A program made the translations under genes and the position numbers. The notes beneath the pieces are model-generated. The model was not told the DNA's origin. It was given only the letters and a program-made list of their open reading frames with translations, and ran no database searches. This document shows positions 55,505 through 63,122 of a stretch of DNA of 64,000 nt, in pieces. Where the stretch lies: the NCBI GenBank assembly GCA_902381685.1, contig LR698958.1, positions 1,117,672 through 1,181,671 of the forward strand. Direction: 5' to 3'. Every line of letters begins with the position of its first letter. Position 1 is the first letter of the stretch. Origin of the DNA: Lachnospiraceae bacterium (lineage in GTDB: Bacteria; Bacillota; Clostridia; Lachnospirales; Lachnospiraceae).

Positions 55505-56264
55505 TTCTGTCACCCCCTGTAGTCAGAGCCGTTAATGTATCTGAAATCTTCTGATACATTTCTTCATTGGATAAGTTTCCCCGATACAACTGATAGAACA
55601 CTTCTCCGTCTTTAATAAATAACACACGGCTTGCATTGCTCGCCGCTTTTACGCTGTGGGTTACCATCAAAATTGTCTGACCGTCCTGATTGATTTCCGT
55701 AAATAATTTCAACAATTCATCTGACGCTTTGGAATCCAGCGCTCCTGTCGGTTCATCGGCAAGAATCAGTTGCGGTTTTGTGATTAACGCTCTTGCAACT
55801 GCTGCCCTTTGTTTCTGTCCTCCTGAAACTTCATACGGATATTTATTCAGAAGACTTTCTATTCCCAGTTTTTTCGCAATCGGCATAAGCCTTTTCTCCA
55901 TTTCATCATATTTCTTTCCTGCTAACACAAGTGGAAGAAATATATTGTCTTTTAAAGAAAAAGTGTCAAGCAGGTTAAAATCCTGAAAAACAAATCCCAA
56001 ATTCTGTCTTCTAAATGCCGCCATCTCCTTTTCTTTAATTGTGGATAAATCCCTTCCTTTTAGTAATACTTTTCCACTTGTCGCTTTATCTAAAGCAGCC
56101 AAAATATTCAGCAGTGTTGTTTTACCGGAACCGGACTCTCCCATGATTGCGACATATTCTCTCGGCTCAACAGAAAAACTCACATCAGAGAGCGCTTTTA
56201 CCTGATTTCCTCCAAATCGTGTTGTATATATTTTCTTTATATTTTTTACTTCTAAAATTGACAT
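55497..56264 (-). CDS. BceA-type ABC transporter ATPase
   Basis: 255-aa ATPase of the MacB/LolD/BceA group. Walker A MGESGSGKTTLLN, Q-loop FVFQDFNLLDTFSLKDNI, signature VSGGQKQRAAVARAL and Walker B LILADEPTGALD with switch His in MVTHS are complete. It drives the BceB permease encoded next. A BceR-type box lies 92 bp upstream, so it is likely induced by the RR/HK pair encoded at 59619-61285. Targets (bacitracin, lantibiotics, defensins) cannot be told. Confidence 0.92.
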   Translation of the reverse strand: MSILEVKNIKKIYTTRFGGNQVKALSDVSFSVEPREYVAIMGESGSGKTTLLNILAALDKATSGKVLLKGRDLSTIKEKEMAAFRRQNLGFVFQDFNLLDTFSLKDNIFLPLVLAGKKYDEMEKRLMPIAKKLGIESLLNKYPYEVSGGQKQRAAVARALITKPQLILADEPTGALDSKASDELLKLFTEINQDGQTILMVTHSVKAASNASRVLFIKDGEVFYQLYRGNLSNEEMYQKISDTLTALTTGGDRIE

Positions 56265-56295
56265 CTTTATGTCCCCCTTTCTATCTTTCCTCTTT

Positions 56296-56324
56296 ATTAT
56301 AAAAAAAGAAGAAATGTACTGCCA
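56296..56324 (-). promoter_or_regulatory. Promoter of bceAB
   Basis: TGGCAG (56319-56324), 17-bp spacer, consensus TATAAT (56296-56301) on the minus strand. The poor -35 box fits a promoter needing activation, and a BceR-type box lies 31 bp upstream. Confidence 0.6.
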
Positions 56325-56354
56325 TAGATTTGACTTACATTTCTCCTTATAAAT

Positions 56355-56370
56355 CTTACAAAATTGTAAG
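56355..56370. promoter_or_regulatory. BceR-type operator upstream of bceA
   Basis: CTTACAAAATTGTAAG. The core TTACA-AAAT-TGTAA fits the known BceR-like pattern TnACA-N4-TGTnA exactly. It stands 11 bp past the adhesin stop, 31 bp before the bceA -35 box. It could double as a weak hairpin ending the adhesin transcript. Confidence 0.7.
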
Positions 56371-56380
56371 GATTGGTAAT

Positions 56381-59300
56381 TTATATACCTTTTCTTCTTT
56401 TTTTCCGACCAAGCACCAGCATACAGCCGCTACCTAAAAGCGCCAATACAGCCAGTATTTTCATACTGTTGGAAGGCAGTGAAATTCCGGTTGGCACTAC
56501 AACCTCATATTTTGTATTGACAAACTTTATATTCACATCAGGATATTTCCGAGTATACTCAAACTCCACCGGTCCATTCTGTCCGTTTCCGGGAATTGTA
56601 GGAACTCCTTCTACGCTCAGTGAAACATCGTAGTCCCGATTCATTGTTTCCTGTACCGATACATAATAATCATAAGGCAGACGAATATGAAGCGTCTGTC
56701 CATGTTTAAGATAGAATACGGCTTTTCCTTCATCATCAAACCGGATTTTTTTCGCTGTCACATTCAGAGTACTGTCGTTTTTCTGACCTTGTTCCAAATC
56801 TTCCTGATTTTCAAACATAACATCATACTCTCCGTCGGAATCTCCTCCGTCCGTACGAAATGTTTCCATAACAAACCGAAAATATTCCTGTTGATCAGCA
56901 CCATTTCCCTCTACCGTCTTGGATATACTGATAACTCCCTTGTTTTCAAGACTGCTGTTATGAAATGTTTTCTCACCCTGTACACCGCCCTTTGTATAAG
57001 TGACTTCTGTTTTTAACAGTCCCATCTCATTCTGTGTGACGGTCACCTTAATATCCACAGGTTCCGTATCACATAGAAATCCGTCTTTCTTCGTCTCCTC
57101 AATCCGATAGAAGAACGTCTTCCCCACATCAGATTTCTTATAAGTAATCGGTTTGAAACGTACTGACTTTCCTATATTAGACGTCTCTCCTGCCAAAGCA
57201 CCTTTTTGCCCGTCTTCAGTAATGGTATACATTTTAAATTCAAACACTTCCTGAGCAGTTGGCACTTTCCCATCTACCATTTTCATTGCTTCAGGAACAA
57301 AAGTTATTTCATCTCTTGCCGTCTTATTTAGAAAGGTTGCGCTTCCAATTCCACTTGTAACATTTCCCTTTTTATAACTTCCCTCTGCCACAAGTCCCGC
57401 AAATTCTGAAAAAGCAACGGTTACAGTGACTTCCACTCTTTCCGTATCACAAATATATCCTTCTTTTGTAAACTCATCAATATAATAATGGAACGTTTTT
57501 CCCGCATCTTTTGCAGTATACGCAATTGGTGGAAATGAAATATACTGTTTATTATTTTGTGCTTTGCTGATGACACTTCCATCTTCTTTATGAAGCACAA
57601 ATTCAAAATTTTCATTGGCAAACGGATTTCTTCCATCTACTTTTTTGAAAGCCAGTGGTGTAAATTCGGTCTTGACATTGCTTATTTTATTCACGAATAC
57701 CGGCGTTTCCAAACTCATTTCCATATCCTCAGCGGACCGATTTCCAACTTCTACACCATATCCCATTCCGAGAGGCTGATAAAAATCTCTATCCTGTCCC
57801 TGCGGTTCAAAAACAACAAGATGATATTCCGCTGGCAATTCTATCTTGAACATCTCATTCACAATCTTTTCATACTGTCCTAAATCATGTCCAAAATACC
57901 CTGTCACTGCCCATACAATATTTTTTTGTTCCTCTAGACCGTATTTGTTCGGATATACCTGAAAATAGTAAAATATCTTTTTCAGATTCTCAACCAGTTT
58001 ATCTCCCCAAAGATTGATACTTACATAATGTTCCATTTCTGTCAGTTCAGGATCTGTCACAACCTTATAAGTGTGGTGATTTACTACAGGCGGCGGCAAT
58101 GTTTTGTTACCATCAATACAAAACACCTGATATTTCTGCTCACCCGGTTTTTCTCCCACAAAAATATAGTTTCCTTCCGGTGCAACGCCATAATATTTCA
58201 CTGCATTTTGGAAACCCTCCAAATCTTTTTCGGTAACAGTTACCACTATGTCATATACCTTTGCATCGTGCACAATACCGTCAATCGTCTGTCCATAATA
58301 TTTTTCTCGGATTTTATACCGGTATTCTCCGGGAGCGGTATACGTAATCGGTTGGAATTGAATATTCCCTTCCGCATCATTTGTTGCCTCCTGAAGAACT
58401 CCCCCGCCTTCATCTAGCAATTCAAACTGGAACTGTTTATCTCTAAGTTTTTCTCCTTCTAAAATCTTTTTTGCTTTTATAACCGCCTTCGCTTCCTGTG
58501 GCGCTGTATTTTCTGATTTATTCACAAAAATCGGAGGTGCTGTTCCAAATGAAATGTCAGAACCCACATCATTCTTAATCGCCACTCCATATCCCATTCC
58601 TAATGTCTGGTGATAATCTTTATCCTCAGGTACAAACAATACCAGATGATATTCTTCCGGTAAACTGACCTGAAAAATTTCTTTCATAACTTCTTTCCAC
58701 TGTGCGTCATTATCTCCATATGCTCCGGTAGCCACCCAGACAATCTCTCTTCTGTCATGCGAACTATACTTGTCGGGGAATAACTGGAAATAAAAAAAGC
58801 ATTTTTTCAAATTTTCTGCCAGTTTGTCTCCATATCGGTTCATTGTCACATGTGATTCCAATTCTTTTGAATCCGGATCATTTAAAACGATATATTTTGT
58901 GCGGGCCTCAGGCTCTTTTGGGGGAAGTGCCTTACTCTGGTCAATGCAGTAGACCTCATATCCTCGCTCTCCCGGATATTCTCCCACAAAAATTTCACCG
59001 TCAGGAGCATGTCCGTAGTAAATTTTATTCTGATCCGGCGCTTTTAAATCTTCCTCCCGAACTGTTACATTTACTTCATACTCGTTGGAATCATACACAA
59101 TTCCGTCGATGGTTTGTCCGCCGTTTCTCTCACGTATAGTATACCGATGTGTTCCTGCATTTTTATACGTGATTGGTCGGAATGTAATATCCCCGGCAGC
59201 ATCATTTTGTGCTGTTTGAATGACAATTCCATTCTCAAGCAGTTCAAATGTGAATTGTCTGTCCTGAAGTACATGTCCCTGTAAAACTTTTCTCGCTTTA

Positions 59301-59437
59301 ACCGTCGCTGATACACTGCCTTTAGAGACACTTCGTTTTTCTGCAGCAAATGTATTCCACGGTATAACACCACATAAGAGTGACATTATCAGAACACACG
59401 CACTTATTCTTTTTAATTTTTCATATTTTCTACACAT
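56381..59437 (-). CDS. Wall-anchored adhesin with five isopeptide domains and two thioester-like inserts
   Basis: 1018-aa surface protein. Signal peptide 1-31. Five Spy0128/Cna-B-type domains with Lys-Glu-Asn sets for internal isopeptide bonds: D1 (44-310; K50, E103, N306), D2 (317-585; K324, E378, N583), D3 (590-706; E655, N704), D4 (711-828; E780, N827), D5 (834-978; K840, E930, N974). Within D1 and D2, before the last strand, an extra domain of about 150 residues is inserted, with YCID (Cys164) or FCID (Cys440) and later EIVWVATG / NIVWAVTG, resembling thioester domains; the expected Gln is missing or shifted (Arg229, Gln504). Sorting signal VPTGI (981-985), hydrophobic helix, RKKRRKGI. 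It lies between bceS and bceA, with its own upstream region. Confidence 0.85.
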   Translation of the reverse strand: MCRKYEKLKRISACVLIMSLLCGVIPWNTFAAEKRSVSKGSVSATVKARKVLQGHVLQDRQFTFELLENGIVIQTAQNDAAGDITFRPITYKNAGTHRYTIRERNGGQTIDGIVYDSNEYEVNVTVREEDLKAPDQNKIYYGHAPDGEIFVGEYPGERGYEVYCIDQSKALPPKEPEARTKYIVLNDPDSKELESHVTMNRYGDKLAENLKKCFFYFQLFPDKYSSHDRREIVWVATGAYGDNDAQWKEVMKEIFQVSLPEEYHLVLFVPEDKDYHQTLGMGYGVAIKNDVGSDISFGTAPPIFVNKSENTAPQEAKAVIKAKKILEGEKLRDKQFQFELLDEGGGVLQEATNDAEGNIQFQPITYTAPGEYRYKIREKYYGQTIDGIVHDAKVYDIVVTVTEKDLEGFQNAVKYYGVAPEGNYIFVGEKPGEQKYQVFCIDGNKTLPPPVVNHHTYKVVTDPELTEMEHYVSINLWGDKLVENLKKIFYYFQVYPNKYGLEEQKNIVWAVTGYFGHDLGQYEKIVNEMFKIELPAEYHLVVFEPQGQDRDFYQPLGMGYGVEVGNRSAEDMEMSLETPVFVNKISNVKTEFTPLAFKKVDGRNPFANENFEFVLHKEDGSVISKAQNNKQYISFPPIAYTAKDAGKTFHYYIDEFTKEGYICDTERVEVTVTVAFSEFAGLVAEGSYKKGNVTSGIGSATFLNKTARDEITFVPEAMKMVDGKVPTAQEVFEFKMYTITEDGQKGALAGETSNIGKSVRFKPITYKKSDVGKTFFYRIEETKKDGFLCDTEPVDIKVTVTQNEMGLLKTEVTYTKGGVQGEKTFHNSSLENKGVISISKTVEGNGADQQEYFRFVMETFRTDGGDSDGEYDVMFENQEDLEQGQKNDSTLNVTAKKIRFDDEGKAVFYLKHGQTLHIRLPYDYYVSVQETMNRDYDVSLSVEGVPTIPGNGQNGPVEFEYTRKYPDVNIKFVNTKYEVVVPTGISLPSNSMKILAVLALLGSGCMLVLGRKKRRKGI

Positions 59438-59480
59438 CTTCCTTGTCTGTTATATCCTTTCTTATTTTATTTTCCCTTAG

Positions 59481-59525
59481 AGTATACATGTCGTACCGTT
59501 TAAAAAAAGGATTGAAACCGTTTCA
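59481..59525 (-). promoter_or_regulatory. Probable promoter and dyad operator of the adhesin gene
   Basis: A -10 box TATACT (59481-59486, minus strand) has no good -35 box. Just upstream lies a perfect odd dyad, TGAAACGGTTTCA (59513-59525), of the LacI/CcpA operator style. A bound activator there could make up for the missing -35. Confidence 0.45.
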
Positions 59526-59571
59526 TTTGCGTTTGTTTTGTAATATTTAAAAGAAAACTTTTGCAAACTAA

Positions 59572-59606
59572 AAAATCCATCAGTCAAAACATTTCTGATG
59601 GATTTT
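59572..59606 (-). terminator. Terminator of the bceRS genes
   Basis: AAAATCCATCAG / CTGATGGATTTT (12 bp, perfect) with T after it on the minus strand; 13 bp past the kinase stop. It separates the adhesin from the two-component genes. Confidence 0.88.
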
Positions 59607-59618
59607 CTATACTTTATT

Positions 59619-60617
59619 CTATTCGTTAATCGGTGTAAACTCTCTGCTAAAATCAATAATCACCTTCGTTCCCTTACCTACCTGAGATTCCAACTTTAAC
59701 CCATGTCCCAGTTTACCGAGCACTTCTTTTGTAAGATATAGCCCAAGTCCCGTGGATTTTTGATTGCTCCTTCCATTGTATCCCGTAAATCCTCTCTCAG
59801 CCACTCTCGGCAAATCTTCCGCACTGATGCCTATTCCCGTATCTTCTATCACAAGCAGATTTGCATTATTCTTATCCATGTAAATAGAAACACTTCCCTC
59901 ATTTGTATATTTCAGCGCATTTGAAATAATCTGCTCCAACGCAAATAAAAGCCACTTTTCATCAGTAAGCACCGTTATTTCCATTGGTTCAAAATTCAAT
60001 TTAATTTTCTGTAAAATAAATAGTTTTGAATACTTTTTAATCGCAGCCTTCACAATATCCGAAAGAAAATATTGATTTAACACCATATCCTGTGACATCT
60101 GTTTTTTCCTCAGATAATGCAATACCATTTCTACATACTGTTCTATCTTAAATAACTCAGCAGATAATATTTTCAAGTCACACTCACCCGACTGCAATAA
60201 CAGGTTCATCACAGAAATAGGTGTTTTAATCTGATGCGCCCACATCATATAATACTCTTCTGCTTCTTTTGCTGAAATGTCCATAGATGAAATCAACTCT
60301 TTTCGGTTTCTGTGCAGTTCCACTATGATTTCCTGGTAGGTCTGTTCCAAAAGCCCTTCCGCTTCAGGAAAATCTCCCATTTCATATGCCAGTTGTTTCT
60401 TCAAATGCTCTAATCTTTTGTATTTTCCCGCATATTTCACAAAATCTGTCACAGCAATTATCCCTACACTCACAGCACAGATGAGCAATGCATAATTGGT
60501 ATCTTCCGTATTCGCCCCGTATAAAAAAGCAATCCCTTTTATAATGACCCCGCAGAACAGTAAAACAAATATTGTTTTTCTTTTTTCCTTTATATATGGC
60601 AACACTAATTTCATCAT
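59619..60617 (-). CDS. BceS-type sensor histidine kinase
   Basis: 332-aa intramembrane-sensing kinase: two membrane helices (about 14-34 and 42-60) with hardly any extracellular loop, then DHp and ATPase domains. Phospho-acceptor His128 in MWAHQIKTPISVM; N box EQIISNALKYTNEGS; G boxes VIEDTGIGISAEDLPRVAERGFTG and KSTGLGLYLTKEV. Kinases of this kind do not sense drugs directly but through the BceAB transporter. Its start overlaps the response regulator by 4 bp (ATGA). Confidence 0.92.
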   Translation of the reverse strand: MMKLVLPYIKEKRKTIFVLLFCGVIIKGIAFLYGANTEDTNYALLICAVSVGIIAVTDFVKYAGKYKRLEHLKKQLAYEMGDFPEAEGLLEQTYQEIIVELHRNRKELISSMDISAKEAEEYYMMWAHQIKTPISVMNLLLQSGECDLKILSAELFKIEQYVEMVLHYLRKKQMSQDMVLNQYFLSDIVKAAIKKYSKLFILQKIKLNFEPMEITVLTDEKWLLFALEQIISNALKYTNEGSVSIYMDKNNANLLVIEDTGIGISAEDLPRVAERGFTGYNGRSNQKSTGLGLYLTKEVLGKLGHGLKLESQVGKGTKVIIDFSREFTPINE

Positions 60618-61285
60618 AGAATGATATATCCTATCCTTTTCTTCGTCGCTATAAAATCTTTAACTCCTATTGTTTCCAGTTTCTTGCGAAGTCTTGTTAC
60701 ATTTACAGTCAATGTATTATCATCAATAAATTCTTCGTTCTCCCATAAACGCACCATAATCTCTTCTCTCGAAACAATCTTTCCCACATTTTCCAAGAGA
60801 AGTTGCAGGATTTTATAATCGTTTTTTGTCAGTTCCAAATGTTTCTCTTCATATGACACACTTGCGTCATTCAGATTTAAAACAACACCTTTATGTTCTA
60901 TCACATTCACACTTCCCTGGAACGAATATGTCCGCCTTAAAAGGGCCTGAATTTTAGCCGTAATTACATTTAAGTCAAACGGTTTATCAACAAAATCATC
61001 TGCTCCCATATTGATCGCCATAACAATATTCATGTTGTCCGAGGCAGAAGAAATAAACACAATTGGAACTTTTGATACTTTTCTAATCTCTCCGCACCAG
61101 TGAAAACCATTAAAAAACGGAAGAGAAATATCAAGTAATACTAAATGTGGTTCAAAAGCCAGAAATTCCTGATATACTTTTTCAAAATCAGTGATACATT
61201 TCACTTCATACCCCCATTTTTCCAAATGGTTTTCTAAAATTTTCGCAATCATCATGTCATCTTCTACAATCAGTAATTTATACAT
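60614..61285 (-). CDS. BceR-type OmpR-family response regulator
   Basis: 223-aa regulator: receiver domain with acidic pocket IVEDD (8-10) and phospho-acceptor Asp52 in VLLDISLPFFNG, then an OmpR winged helix (about 128-223) with LTKNDYKILQLLLENVGKIVSREEIMVRLW and VNVTRLRKKLE. Expected to bind TnACA-N4-TGTnA sites; one is found in front of bceA. It has its own promoter. Confidence 0.93.
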   Translation of the reverse strand: MYKLLIVEDDMMIAKILENHLEKWGYEVKCITDFEKVYQEFLAFEPHLVLLDISLPFFNGFHWCGEIRKVSKVPIVFISSASDNMNIVMAINMGADDFVDKPFDLNVITAKIQALLRRTYSFQGSVNVIEHKGVVLNLNDASVSYEEKHLELTKNDYKILQLLLENVGKIVSREEIMVRLWENEEFIDDNTLTVNVTRLRKKLETIGVKDFIATKKRIGYIIL

Positions 61286-61319
61286 TTTCTTCCCCTTTTC
61301 TGCTTAGTCGTATTTGTAT

Positions 61320-61348
61320 AGTATAAAATGAAATTTATTTTTACGCAA
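61320..61348 (-). promoter_or_regulatory. Promoter of bceRS
   Basis: TTGCGT (61343-61348), 17-bp spacer, TATACT (61320-61325) on the minus strand, 35 bp before the regulator start. Confidence 0.75.
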
Positions 61349-61349
61349 T

Positions 61350-61394
61350 GTAAAATGGCTATTAATTATATTCCATAACTAATAGCCATTTTAC
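61350..61394. terminator. Long perfect hairpin upstream of bceR
   Basis: GTAAAATGGCTATTA / TAATAGCCATTTTAC, 15-bp perfect stem with a 15-base loop. It lies immediately upstream of the bceRS -35 box and at the end of the mini-ORF island, and probably terminates the short minus-strand transcript that begins near 61639. The T run is interrupted. Confidence 0.6.
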
Positions 61395-61461
61395 TTAATC
61401 ACTTCAATCATTCTTTTTACCTTTCTGGTGGTCCGTACCTTCCTTTCATAAATTTTCCTTA

Positions 61462-61542
61462 TTAACTTCCTAACTTAATAATCACATATTGAAGTTGACA
61501 TTTCATCTCTGTGTTATCACTGTTACGGGTTTTAATAAGCAT
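61462..61542 (-). CDS. Candidate 26-aa leader peptide
   Basis: ATG 61540-61542, stop 61462-61464. The peptide begins MLIKTRNSDNTEMKCQLQYV. GGAAAG lies 5 bases upstream and the start region is sequestered in a 10-bp hairpin. Unproven; coding potential cannot be judged at this length. Confidence 0.3.
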   Translation of the reverse strand: MLIKTRNSDNTEMKCQLQYVIIKLGS

Positions 61543-61645
61543 ATAATCTTTCCGAAGATTATATTTCCCTCATAAATAAAATAAATATTAGATTATCAGT
61601 TTAGTGGTATCTGCTATTTATCTTATTTATTTTGTTTATACTGTT

Positions 61646-61673
61646 ATAATACCACATATTTTATAGTTGTCAA
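61646..61673 (-). promoter_or_regulatory. Strong promoter of the mini-ORF island
   Basis: Consensus TTGACA (61668-61673), 16-bp spacer, TATTAT (61646-61651). The -10 box overlaps one arm (GTGGTAT) of a distant 7-bp inverted repeat. Confidence 0.65.
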
Positions 61674-61800
61674 TACTATTTTGAAATATTTTTATTTTTT
61701 TCTTTCTCTCTTCGTCCACACGGTTCACTATCATACTTTAATTGTAACATCTGTTTATCAAAAACATATATATATTGTAACAAAACATTACGAGGTATCT

Positions 61801-63066
61801 ATGCGTTCTATTCACACAATGCAAAACAACACTGCAGATAAGGGAAGTCTTCAACTAAACGTTACCTCCGAAATCACTTCCTATCCCGTTTCAGATGCAA
61901 CTGTTGATATTTCTTATACCGGAGTACCGGACAGTCAACTGGAGCAACTGACTACCGACTCGTCGGGACAGACTGAAACTATAGAACTGGACACTCCTCC
62001 TCTGGAATATAGTCTGAATCCCTCTATAGAATCCCAGCCCTACTCCGAATACACTTTTAAGATTTCAGCCCCCGGATATGAAACAATGAATATCTCAGGC
62101 GCAGAACTTTTACCAACCGTAAAGGCAATTCAAAACGTTGCTTTAAAACCCATCTCTCCCGATACACAACAGCAGGAAATTTATGTGATTCCGGGGCATA
62201 CTCTCTATGAGGAATATCCTCCTAAAATCGCTGAAGATGAAATTAAACCTATGGACGAAACAGGCGAAATTGTACTTAGCCGTGTAGTTGTACCCGAATA
62301 CATTGTTGTACACGACGGTTCTCCAAGAGACAGCACCGCAAAAAATTATTATGTGCGCTATCGGGATTATATCAAAAATGTCGCTTCCAGTGAAATCTAT
62401 GCAACATGGCCTGCTTCTACCATTCAGGCAAATGTACTTGCCATTATGTCTTTTACATTGAACCGTGTCTACACGGAATGGTATCGGAATAAAGGGTATG
62501 ATTTTACAATTACATCTTCCACTGCTTTCGACCATAAATGGATACCAAACCGTAATATTTACGATACTATTTCGGCTGTTGTCGACGATTTATTCGCAAA
62601 CTATCTGTCCCGTCCTAACGTACGCCAACCTATTCTTACTCAATATTGTGACGGACGTCAGGTTACATGCCCAAACTGGTTGACACAGTGGGGCTCTCTT
62701 TCTTTGGGAGAACAGGGGTACACTGCCATCGAAATTTTACGATACTATTATGGCGATAACATCTACATTAACACTGCACAGGAAATTTCAGGTGTACCGT
62801 CCTCCTGGCCGGGATATGATTTGGAAAATGGTTCTTCCGGTGATAAAGTCCGACAACTTCAGGAACAGCTCAATGTGATTGCAGGTGCTTATCCCGCCAT
62901 TCCTAAAATAACTGCCGACGGAATTTACGGACCTGCTACAGCCGCAGCCGTAAAGAAGTTTCAATCCATCTTTGGTCTTCCCGATACAGGAATCACCGAT
63001 TACCCTACATGGTACAAGATTTCACAAATTTATGTCGGTGTTTCCCGAATTGCAGAACTGACATAA
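61801..63066 (+). CDS. SpoIID-like and peptidoglycan-binding protein (SleC-like)
   Basis: 421-aa protein. N-terminal region (about 15-130) has beta-rich repeats, including a carboxypeptidase-regulatory-like part (VTSEITSYPVSDATVDISY, YEYTFKISAPGYETMNISGAE). The middle (about 165-320) resembles SpoIID lytic transglycosylases: YRDYIKNVASSEIYATWPASTIQANVLAI, with the Glu of SSE matching the catalytic Glu, then ITSSTAFDHKW. The C-terminus (about 350-410) is a PG_binding_1 domain: VRQLQEQLNVI...ITADGIYGPATAAAVKKFQ. This order resembles SleC, the cortex-lytic enzyme of clostridial spores. No signal peptide is seen. ATG 61801 follows GAGGTATCT; CATACTTTA (61732-61740) may be a sporulation-type -10. 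Confidence 0.72.
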   Translation: MRSIHTMQNNTADKGSLQLNVTSEITSYPVSDATVDISYTGVPDSQLEQLTTDSSGQTETIELDTPPLEYSLNPSIESQPYSEYTFKISAPGYETMNISGAELLPTVKAIQNVALKPISPDTQQQEIYVIPGHTLYEEYPPKIAEDEIKPMDETGEIVLSRVVVPEYIVVHDGSPRDSTAKNYYVRYRDYIKNVASSEIYATWPASTIQANVLAIMSFTLNRVYTEWYRNKGYDFTITSSTAFDHKWIPNRNIYDTISAVVDDLFANYLSRPNVRQPILTQYCDGRQVTCPNWLTQWGSLSLGEQGYTAIEILRYYYGDNIYINTAQEISGVPSSWPGYDLENGSSGDKVRQLQEQLNVIAGAYPAIPKITADGIYGPATAAAVKKFQSIFGLPDTGITDYPTWYKISQIYVGVSRIAELT

Positions 63067-63071
63067 AATAA

Positions 63072-63112
63072 TGCAGAGGTATGACTTTTACATCATATCT
63101 CTGCACTTTATT
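63072..63112. terminator. Terminator after the SleC-like gene
   Basis: TGCAGAGGTATGA / TCATATCTCTGCA (one G-T pair) followed by CTTTATTTTT on the plus strand. Confidence 0.82.
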
Positions 63113-63122
63113 TTTCAACTGC

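Larger units (their letters stand above)
61395..61680 (-). ncRNA. Possible short transcript with mini-ORFs (unidentified)
   Basis: A stretch without an ordinary gene. A minus-strand TTGACA-N16-TATTAT promoter (61646-61673) would start RNA near 61639. Downstream: half-sites GTGGTAT/ATACCAC (61604-61655); hairpin ATATAATCTT-TCCG-AAGATTATAT (61541-61564); a 26-codon frame (61462-61542, MLIKTRNSDNTEMKCQLQYV...) whose start lies in that hairpin; a 10-codon frame (61417-61449, MKGRYGPPER) with AAGGA upstream; a 6-codon frame; and the 15-bp hairpin ending at 61350. This looks like an attenuator or leader-peptide region, or a small RNA, whose regulated gene is gone or is bceRS. Confidence 0.4.

Noticed and set aside
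61681-61800. N-terminal extension of the SleC-like frame as a signal peptide
   Set aside because: The extra 40 residues are His/Tyr-rich from AT-rich DNA, have no ribosome-binding site, and a clear GAGG lies before ATG 61801.
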